Shown here piece by piece: positions 6,489-11,849 of a DNA stretch of 11,849 nucleotides (position 1 is its first letter; every line of letters starts with the position of its first letter). A program made the translations under genes and the position numbers. The stretch comes from Spirochaetota bacterium (GTDB lineage Bacteria > Spirochaetota > UBA12135 > COTS27 > JAFLEE01). Under the pieces are notes generated by a model. It worked only from the letters and a program-made list of their open reading frames with translations, was not told where the DNA came from and searched no databases. The stretch is taken from the NCBI GenBank assembly GCA_017302015.1, contig JAFLEE010000123.1:1-11849 (forward strand), read 5' to 3'.

Positions 6489-7379
6489 ATGAAAATGATT
6501 CGAAGGTCGACACGGGCGAATAAGAAGGGCGGGGCGCGGGCGAAACGGCCCAGCGCCCGGGCGAGCGGCCTCTCCCCCGCCGACCTCGCCGCGGTCTACG
6601 ATGAACTCCCCCTCTGGTCCGCCCCGTTCGCGGCCATGCTCCTCGAACAGGTCGACTTGAAGGACGGGCTGCGCTTCCTCGATGTGGGCTGCGCCACGGG
6701 GGTCCCGCTCCTGGAATTGGCCCAGCGCATCCACCGCCACCAGGCCTACGGCATCGACCCCTGGGCGGAGGCCTTGGGACGCCTTCGGGAGAAGGCCGCC
6801 CAGCTCGGCGTGTCGGGCATCACGCTCAAGAACGCCGCCGCGGAAAAATTGCCCTTCGCCGCGGGCTTTTTCGACCTGGCGGTTTCGAATAACGGACTCA
6901 ATAACGTCGCGGATCTCCCCAAGGCGCTCTCCGAGCTTGCCCGGGTGCTCAAAGGCGGCGGGAGGCTCGTTTTCACCGCCAACCTCCCCGAGACGATGCA
7001 TGAGTACTACGATGCCCTCCGTTTCGCCCTGCGGCAAGCGGGGCGAACAGACCTCGATGGGGCCATCGAGGCGCATATCGCCTCGAAGCGCAAGCCCGTC
7101 GACGGGTGGAAGAAGGCCCTCTTGGACGCCGGCTTCAAGGTGGAAGGGGTGGAGAAGGGCCGATTCTTCCAATACTATAGCAGCGCGGCGGCGCTCTATA
7201 GCCACTCCTTCATCCGGCAGAATTTCCTCCCCGCCTGGCGGGAACTCCTGCCCGAGGCCCTGCGCGAGAGGATCCTCGCCGCCGCGGGGAAACGCCTCGA
7301 CGAACTCGCCGCCGTCCATCGCGGGGTGCGCCTGACCATCCCCATGGCCTGCTTCGTGGCCTCCAAACAGGGGGGGTGA
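6489..7379 (+). CDS. Class I SAM-dependent methyltransferase
   Basis: A 296-residue Rossmann-fold methyltransferase. Motif I is LDVGCATGVPL (64-74), the acidic residue at the end of strand 2 is Asp90 in YGIDPW, motif II is AEKLPFAAGFFDLAVSNN (118-135) and motif III is ARVLKGGGRLVFT (151-163). This order is typical of Methyltransf_11/UbiE-like enzymes acting on small molecules. Residues ~170-296 form a mostly helical C-terminal part with an aromatic FFQYYSSAAALYSHSF segment (226-241) that probably belongs to the acceptor pocket. The first ~24 residues are unusually basic (RRSTRANKKGGARAKR) and probably disordered. A start at the second ATG (6495) would remove only two residues. The gene begins 10 bases after the ykuK-like gene and ends four bases before the N-acetyltransferase. 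The methyl acceptor cannot be deduced; a tailoring role with the next gene is possible. Confidence 0.88.
   Translation: MKMIRRSTRANKKGGARAKRPSARASGLSPADLAAVYDELPLWSAPFAAMLLEQVDLKDGLRFLDVGCATGVPLLELAQRIHRHQAYGIDPWAEALGRLREKAAQLGVSGITLKNAAAEKLPFAAGFFDLAVSNNGLNNVADLPKALSELARVLKGGGRLVFTANLPETMHEYYDALRFALRQAGRTDLDGAIEAHIASKRKPVDGWKKALLDAGFKVEGVEKGRFFQYYSSAAALYSHSFIRQNFLPAWRELLPEALRERILAAAGKRLDELAAVHRGVRLTIPMACFVASKQGG
7368..7379 (+). promoter_or_regulatory. Shine-Dalgarno site with a seven-G run at the methyltransferase/acetyltransferase junction
   Basis: A run of seven G (7370-7376) ends the methyltransferase reading frame immediately before its TGA and provides a GGGGGGTGA ribosome binding site for the GTG start at 7384. 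It supports the choice of the GTG start and translation of the two genes from one mRNA. Confidence 0.5.
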
Positions 7380-7383
7380 CGCC

Positions 7384-8169
7384 GTGTTCGATCCCGATTC
7401 GGATCCCGAGGCTTCCATCGCGCGCTATTTCGAGCGCATCGACTACCGGGGGCCGCTAGAGGCGACCGCCCAGGTGCTCGCGGACCTCCAGGACTGCCAC
7501 CTCCACCGGGTGCCCTACGAAAACCTCGATATCCTGCGCGGCCGGGAAATCTCCCTGGCGATCCCCGATCTTTTCGACAAGATCGTATCGCGCAGGCGCG
7601 GGGGTTACTGCTTCGAACTCAACGCCCTCTTCCGATGGCTCTTGGAGCGCCTCGGCTTCCCGGTCGTCAGCCACTTCGCGCGCTTCTGGCGGGATGAGCC
7701 GGTGCTTCCCCCCAAGCGGCGCCACCATGTGCTCGCGGTGGCGGCCGAAGGCGAGCGTTTCCTGGTGGATGTGGGCGTCGGCGGAATCGTGCCCCGGCGG
7801 CCGATCCCCCTGGTCGAGGGCGTGGAGCGCCCCCAGGGCGACGAGTGCTACCGGTTGGACCGGGAGGGCGAGTTCGGCTGGTTCCTCATGGAGCGGAAAA
7901 AGGGCGCCTGGTGCCGGCTCTATTCGTTCACGGAAGAGCTGCAGTACCCGCGGGATTTCGTCATGGCCAATTATTGGTGCCAGCACGCCCCGGATTCTCC
8001 GTTCCGTCGCGGCGCGATTTTGGGGATGCGCACCCGCGAGGGCCGGCGCAGCGTCGCGGGGCAAGAGGTGCGCCTCTTCCGGCCGGAAGGGGTCGAGGTG
8101 CTCGCGCCAGAGGGCGCCGCGGAGATGGACGCGCTCCTGGAAAAATACTTCGGCATCCTGCCGCAGTGA
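7384..8169 (+). CDS. Arylamine N-acetyltransferase (NAT family)
   Basis: A 261-residue protein of normal NAT length. These enzymes move an acetyl (or other acyl) group from CoA to arylamines, hydrazines or related amines through a cysteine thioester. The catalytic triad is visible: Cys76 in RRGGYCFELN (71-80), His114 (or adjacent His115) in KRRHHVLAV (111-119), and Asp129 in RFLVDVGVGG (125-134). The N-terminal DYRGPLEAT (20-28), HLHRVPYENLDI (39-50) and the helix NALFRWLLERLGF (80-92) also match. The start is a GTG supported by a strong G-rich ribosome binding site; an upstream start would overlap the methyltransferase. Related family members act as amide synthases in ansamycin assembly, so a biosynthetic role beside a methyltransferase is conceivable. 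No polyketide or peptide synthase is in view, and detoxification is the default. The gene ends 24 bases before the convergent next gene. Confidence 0.92.
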   Translation: MFDPDSDPEASIARYFERIDYRGPLEATAQVLADLQDCHLHRVPYENLDILRGREISLAIPDLFDKIVSRRRGGYCFELNALFRWLLERLGFPVVSHFARFWRDEPVLPPKRRHHVLAVAAEGERFLVDVGVGGIVPRRPIPLVEGVERPQGDECYRLDREGEFGWFLMERKKGAWCRLYSFTEELQYPRDFVMANYWCQHAPDSPFRRGAILGMRTREGRRSVAGQEVRLFRPEGVEVLAPEGAAEMDALLEKYFGILPQ

Positions 8170-8193
8170 ATCGGGGCAGCAGCCGGGGCGGCC

Positions 8194-9567
8194 TCAATAG
8201 CGGCGGAGGACGCGCAGGATCTCGCGCCCGAGCGCCTCGAGGGCGAAGGGAGCGGGGAGCGCCCCCCCGGTATTCGTGGCGTCGATGATCCCGGGCAGGG
8301 CTCCTTGTCCCGGAAGATTATGGCGGCGGATGAAGTCAAAGGGCGGACCGTTCGTGGGGGCGAGGGCGAGATCCCTCCAAAAGAGATCGAAATCGCCCGC
8401 GATGGATCGTTGTGCGACCGCGGCGGAAAGCCGCAAGCCCAGGATTTCCCCACTGGCGACGCGCCAATGCGCTTTGTTCGAGAGAATTTCCGCGAAGGTG
8501 GAGAGCGGGAACGGGCCCGTGCGGGCCGAGAGCCTCCCGCCTTCTCCCTGGCCCGTCCTCTCCCAATGGAGGTCGACGCGCGCTCGGTGATTGATGAGGC
8601 CGGAGAAGTCGAGTCGCTGGAGGGAAGTTTTTTCCATGGACCCACGCGTCTCGAGCCCTTTGGCGAAGAGGGTGGCGTCGTCCGATCGAAGCATGACTGT
8701 CGCCTTATTGCGGTCCTCTGCGACCCAGACAAGACTGGCCTTTGGGCAGGCGAGCTGCGAAATATAGATGGGGAGGCGGGGCCATCCCCCCGCGAGAAAG
8801 GAAGCGAGTCGTTGATCGGATTCGGAAAAGGAGAGTTGGACCCAGGAAAGGTCGAGGGATTCGACATAGAGGCCGCGGGCCCTCTCGCACAAGCCCCGGG
8901 CACGGGTCGGCCCCGAGACGATGGAGAGGCCGCTTGCTTCCAGGCCCAGTCTCTGCCAATCCACCGAGGTGGACGGTCCCCCATCCCAGCGGAAATCGGT
9001 CGTCGAAACCGTGATGGGTGGAACTCGGAGCCTGAGGATGGCCTCATGGATCCGCGCCGAGCTCTGGGCGGGCAATGGTACGCCGACGTGGGCGAGGGCA
9101 GGATTTTGTATTTGGATCTCTCCCCGAAAAAAGAGCGAGGCATCGCCGTTTGAATAAAGGGCGCCGTGCGGGGCATGGATGACGAGGCGGCGGATGGCCC
9201 ACGGACCGGCATACCCCGTTTTTCCCGAGGCGGGGATTCGGTTGAGGCGCGAGCCGGGCCCCAGGTCGATCTCGACGGTTTCCAAGTTTCGGGTGCGTCC
9301 CGGGAGCAGGTCGAGGATTCGAAAGCCCCGGATCGTCAAGGCGTCGAAGCCTATCGACCAGGCACCGAGGGCCAAGCGTCCCGTCTCGAGGCGGACCCCG
9401 CCGCCCGTTGGAAAGGCAAGATCCCGGGCTGTCACCGCGGGCGAGAAGGCGTAGCGGGCGAGGAGACTCGGACCCCACCGCCAAAGAAGGGTTACCGTCG
9501 CCGAACCGAGAAGGACGATGAGGAGCGCCCGGCGCAGGCGCGGCGGGAAGTTACGCGGGTACTTCAC
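8194..9567 (-). CDS. Membrane-anchored protein, AsmA/DUF748-like (hypothetical)
   Basis: A 457-residue protein. The N-terminus has basic residues (PPRLRR, 8-13) followed by a single hydrophobic segment at about 14-29 (ALLIVLLGSATVTLLW). This fits a signal anchor with the body outside the cytoplasm. The rest alternates short strands with Gly-rich turns (VRLETGRLALGAWSIGFDALTIRG, 58-81), a pattern that recalls AsmA/DUF748/TamB-type envelope proteins. I do not recognise it firmly, and no catalytic motif is apparent. The start is GTG at 9565-9567, with no strong ribosome binding site. It lies 16 bases downstream of a large unknown gene on the same strand and is probably co-transcribed with it. 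By eye, codon use is less G/C-biased at third positions than in its neighbours, which may mean relaxed selection or a different origin. It converges on the N-acetyltransferase with a 24-base gap in which I see no terminator. Confidence 0.65.
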   Translation of the reverse strand: MKYPRNFPPRLRRALLIVLLGSATVTLLWRWGPSLLARYAFSPAVTARDLAFPTGGGVRLETGRLALGAWSIGFDALTIRGFRILDLLPGRTRNLETVEIDLGPGSRLNRIPASGKTGYAGPWAIRRLVIHAPHGALYSNGDASLFFRGEIQIQNPALAHVGVPLPAQSSARIHEAILRLRVPPITVSTTDFRWDGGPSTSVDWQRLGLEASGLSIVSGPTRARGLCERARGLYVESLDLSWVQLSFSESDQRLASFLAGGWPRLPIYISQLACPKASLVWVAEDRNKATVMLRSDDATLFAKGLETRGSMEKTSLQRLDFSGLINHRARVDLHWERTGQGEGGRLSARTGPFPLSTFAEILSNKAHWRVASGEILGLRLSAAVAQRSIAGDFDLFWRDLALAPTNGPPFDFIRRHNLPGQGALPGIIDATNTGGALPAPFALEALGREILRVLRRY

Positions 9568-9583
9568 GGCACCGGCGGTGCGG

Positions 9584-11849
9584 TCACTTGAGTTTGTCGA
9601 GGATCTTCACGAGGCCGCCCAGGCCATAGGCATCGGGGGTCCAACTGGCGATGAGGGCACCGGGGGGCTCCCCTCCCTGGAGTCCCAGGGCGGCCACGAG
9701 GGCGCTCGCCTTCGCGCCGGCGTCCGGGCCGGGATATTGCTTCCAGAATTGCTTGGCCGCGTCGCGCCACAGACGGGAGAGGCCCCTGAGATCCTGCTGG
9801 AGGACGATCTCGTGGCGGTCGGCGTAGGCGCCGTAGGAGAAGGCCATCCCCCCCGGCAGCAGGCCGGCGGCGGGCGCGTCCCGGAATAATTCGCGCAAGG
9901 GGGCGATGAGGCGCGGCCGGGGGAAATGGAGAGCGGTCTTCCCCCCGACCCCGCAATGGACTTTGGAGCTTTCGTCGAGCCTGAGTTCGGTGATGTAGAC
10001 GGGCGGCTCGAGGAGCGCGGCGCGTTGGCGAAGGATCGTGTCGTCGCCCTTCGCCTCATCCACCACCTTCTGGGCCTTCGCCAGGAAGGCGTGGACCTCG
10101 GCGTGGACGGCGTCCTCCAAGGCCCCGAGTTCGTCGAGCATGGGGAGGATCTGCTGGAGTCGGCGGTCCAAGACGACGAAATGGGCCCCTTCGGGCACCG
10201 CGCCCAGGAGTTCCAGGAGGCCGGGATCGGGCGCCCGGCATTCGGGGGGCGCCTCGGCGGTCAACCATTTGGAGGGCTCGCGCGTCTTCTGCAGGTAGGT
10301 GTATTCGCCCTGGGGCCGGAGGAAATAATGGCGGCGGTTGACGAGCTCGTGCTGGTCGTAGCCGAAGAGGCCGAACCGCGTGGCGATGACGTCCTCGTAC
10401 ACGAGGGCGTTCGCGCGGCCCACCGGTCTCTCGACGCGCATGCGGCTCGAGGAGGCGAGGAGTTTGCGATTGGTGAGCTCGCCGTTCCAAAGCCGGTCCC
10501 AGGAGCGTTCCCGGGCGGTCTGGGCCGCCGCCAATTCGCCGAGGTAGCGCTCGGGAGCGCCCGCTTGGGCGCTCGGGAATAGGGTCGTCCAGGGTTCATT
10601 CCACCGGGCGAGGGCCTGCCCCCAGCGCCGCTCCAGCGGGCTCGCTAAGGCCGAGAGGGCGACAGGCGCGGCCTGGGCTTCATTTCGAAACGAGAGGGTC
10701 CAGGGCAGGCGCGATTCCAGGGGAGGGGTATGCTGCCAGCCCGTGAGCCAATCCCGCGCGCGAGAGAGGAAAGGCCAGGCCACGCCCCGGGCTTCAGCGT
10801 TGGAGGCGGCCCGAGCGACGACCCGCGCGAGAAGCACGGGACCCTCCCCGACGGCGCCTCGGCCCTGGATGAGGAGGGTCTCCCGGGAACCGGGGACGCT
10901 GGCGATCGCCTGGCGCACCGGTTCCATGGGGATGGGTGCGGGGAGGACCCCGGCCTTCGCCTCGGGCCGGTTGAAGGCCCCCAAGGCTTTCTGGATCTCG
11001 CTCGAGAGGTCGACCGTCCGGCCCGGTCCCCCGCGCTCGGCGGTCGTGCGGTAAAGGGTGGCTTGGATCTTCTGACGCTCCCCGGCGAAGTCGAGGGAAA
11101 GGCTTAAGCCATGGAGGTTCGCGAGGGCCCACCTCAGTTCGGGGAGGAGTTCGGAGGAGACGGCGGCGAGCAGGCAATCCACCACGGCCACGGCCTCCTC
11201 GGGGCTGGCGATGCCGAGGAATCGCTGGATGACGCGCGATAAATTGCCGCGGGAGGCGACGCCCATGGTGGCGAGGGAATTACTTAAGGAAGAGACATAT
11301 TCTTTGAGTCCGGCCTCGAGGTCCCGGGAGGCGGGGATCGAGTAACTTTTCAGGAGCGCCATGCTGGCCGCGGCCTGGAGGTCGGGCGGGTTCGCGGGCA
11401 GGAAGATCTTCGCCAGGGGTTCGGAGGCGAAGCGCCCCCCGGCACCGGCGAGGGCCTCCGCGACGCGAAGGGACCCGCACAGATAGAGGTAATCCCCCGA
11501 GCAGAGGAAGAAGGCCCGCTGCGCCCACCCGGGCACGCGAAGGCTGACCGCGGCGCGATTGGAGACGAGTTCGGCGCGCAGATCCTCGCCGTCGAGGAGG
11601 CCGGTGACGAAGGCGGCGGCCGTCTGCAATTTCCCGGACCAGGGGATGGCGGCGAGGAGCCCGGCTTGGGACTGGGAGGCGCTGCGGGGAAGTTCGGCTT
11701 CGGCATACCAGGCCAGCCAAATCGGGCGGGAGAGATCCAACCCGCTGCGGCGCTCCACCGAGGCCCGGTCGAGGGAGCCGAACTTGGATGCGGAGGCGAG
11801 GAGGCCGGGGATGGGCGCCGAGCGCGCCTGGGCGCGGTCGGCGCGGGGG
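9584..11849 (-). CDS. Large protein of unknown function, N-terminus outside the window
   Basis: The minus-strand frame is open from the right edge to a TGA at 9584-9586, giving 754 visible residues. A GTG at 11756-11758 could serve as a start, but the 30 codons before it (including GLLASASKFGSLD) flow smoothly into the rest (GLDLSRPIWLAW), so I treat the gene as truncated by the edge. I do not recognise the family. The visible part mixes beta-strand segments (GDYLYLCGSLRVAEAL, coded near 11465-11510) with helical stretches. A helix-rich segment coded near 10000-10150 (AEVHAFLAKAQKVVDEAKG) may form a coiled coil. Near it are aromatic-rich segments (GYDQHELVNRRHYF). The opening pattern 'GxDLxxPxWLAW' vaguely resembles large extracytoplasmic proteins of myxobacteria or the DUF3352 type; this is a weak impression. 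No transmembrane segment or enzyme motif is visible. It is 16 bases upstream of a membrane-anchored protein, so the envelope is a reasonable guess for where both act. Confidence 0.7.
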   Translation of the reverse strand, partial: PRADRAQARSAPIPGLLASASKFGSLDRASVERRSGLDLSRPIWLAWYAEAELPRSASQSQAGLLAAIPWSGKLQTAAAFVTGLLDGEDLRAELVSNRAAVSLRVPGWAQRAFFLCSGDYLYLCGSLRVAEALAGAGGRFASEPLAKIFLPANPPDLQAAASMALLKSYSIPASRDLEAGLKEYVSSLSNSLATMGVASRGNLSRVIQRFLGIASPEEAVAVVDCLLAAVSSELLPELRWALANLHGLSLSLDFAGERQKIQATLYRTTAERGGPGRTVDLSSEIQKALGAFNRPEAKAGVLPAPIPMEPVRQAIASVPGSRETLLIQGRGAVGEGPVLLARVVARAASNAEARGVAWPFLSRARDWLTGWQHTPPLESRLPWTLSFRNEAQAAPVALSALASPLERRWGQALARWNEPWTTLFPSAQAGAPERYLGELAAAQTARERSWDRLWNGELTNRKLLASSSRMRVERPVGRANALVYEDVIATRFGLFGYDQHELVNRRHYFLRPQGEYTYLQKTREPSKWLTAEAPPECRAPDPGLLELLGAVPEGAHFVVLDRRLQQILPMLDELGALEDAVHAEVHAFLAKAQKVVDEAKGDDTILRQRAALLEPPVYITELRLDESSKVHCGVGGKTALHFPRPRLIAPLRELFRDAPAAGLLPGGMAFSYGAYADRHEIVLQQDLRGLSRLWRDAAKQFWKQYPGPDAGAKASALVAALGLQGGEPPGALIASWTPDAYGLGGLVKILDKLK

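Noticed and set aside
6399-7418. 339-codon minus-strand frame opposite the methyltransferase
   Set aside because: The opposite strand encodes textbook methyltransferase motifs in order; the antisense translation has none.
8170-8193. Possible bidirectional terminator between the convergent N-acetyltransferase and membrane-anchored genes
   Set aside because: The 24 bases hold no clear inverted repeat and no T-tract on either strand.
7971-9212. 413-codon minus-strand frame and the 282-codon plus-strand frame at 8305-9153
   Set aside because: Both are Ser/Pro/Arg- or Glu/Gly-rich frames overlapping the membrane-anchored gene. The frame at 8194-9567 has a good signal anchor, fits the gene spacing and is preferred.
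9569-9581. GCACCG/CGGTGC inverted repeat between the two right-hand genes
   Set aside because: The arms are separated by a single base, so no RNA hairpin can form with the full stem, and short GC palindromes are common here. A regulatory role between co-directional genes 16 bases apart is unlikely.
1-11849. tRNA, rRNA, CRISPR arrays, insertion sequences, phage genes, riboswitches
   Set aside because: No spaced direct repeats, transposase motifs, terminal inverted repeats or cloverleaf-like stretches were seen. Almost all bases are in protein genes and the two largest gaps (123 and 87 bases) show none of these.

Overview
The window is high-GC bacterial DNA, densely coding on both strands, with strong G/C preference at third codon positions. 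It comes from a chromosome: there are housekeeping genes (xseA, tsaB, leuA) and no trace of plasmid, phage, transposon or CRISPR. An N-terminally anchored protein that looks extracytoplasmic suggests a Gram-negative-type cell. I cannot name the phylum. The 2-isopropylmalate synthase is of the long Pseudomonas/actinobacterial type, and the mixture of families would fit one of the less studied GC-rich bacterial lineages. That is inference only.

Left part (1-3887, plus strand): the 3' end of xseA (exonuclease VII large subunit) overlaps tsaB (tRNA t6A synthesis) by ATGA, with no xseB in between. After a 123-base gap holding a weak hairpin and a plausible sigma-70-like promoter comes leuA. It is followed 34 bases later by a metal-dependent alkaline-phosphatase-superfamily enzyme related to phosphoglycerate mutase and phosphopentomutase.

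Middle (3884-8169): a 674-residue putative glycoside hydrolase on the minus strand converges on the mutase-like gene with overlapping stop codons. Its start faces an 87-base divergent intergenic region that is locally AT-rich and carries a perfect 10-bp palindrome and a GC-stem hairpin. From there a plus-strand cluster runs rightwards: a YkuK/DUF458-type RNase H-fold protein, a SAM-dependent methyltransferase and an arylamine N-acetyltransferase. The gaps between them are 10 and 4 bases, so they are probably co-transcribed.

Right part (8194-11849, minus strand): two tightly spaced genes read leftwards from the window edge. The upstream one is a very large protein, open at the right edge, that I do not recognise. 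The downstream one is a 457-residue membrane-anchored protein that recalls AsmA/DUF748-like envelope proteins. This pair is the least explained part of the window.

No intergenic gap exceeds about 125 bases, and I saw no tRNA, rRNA or riboswitch. The genes are mostly ordinary metabolism. I do not see a clear new defence or mobile system. The best candidates for undescribed biology are the right-hand envelope pair, the methyltransferase/N-acetyltransferase pair and the mutase-like enzyme of unknown substrate.
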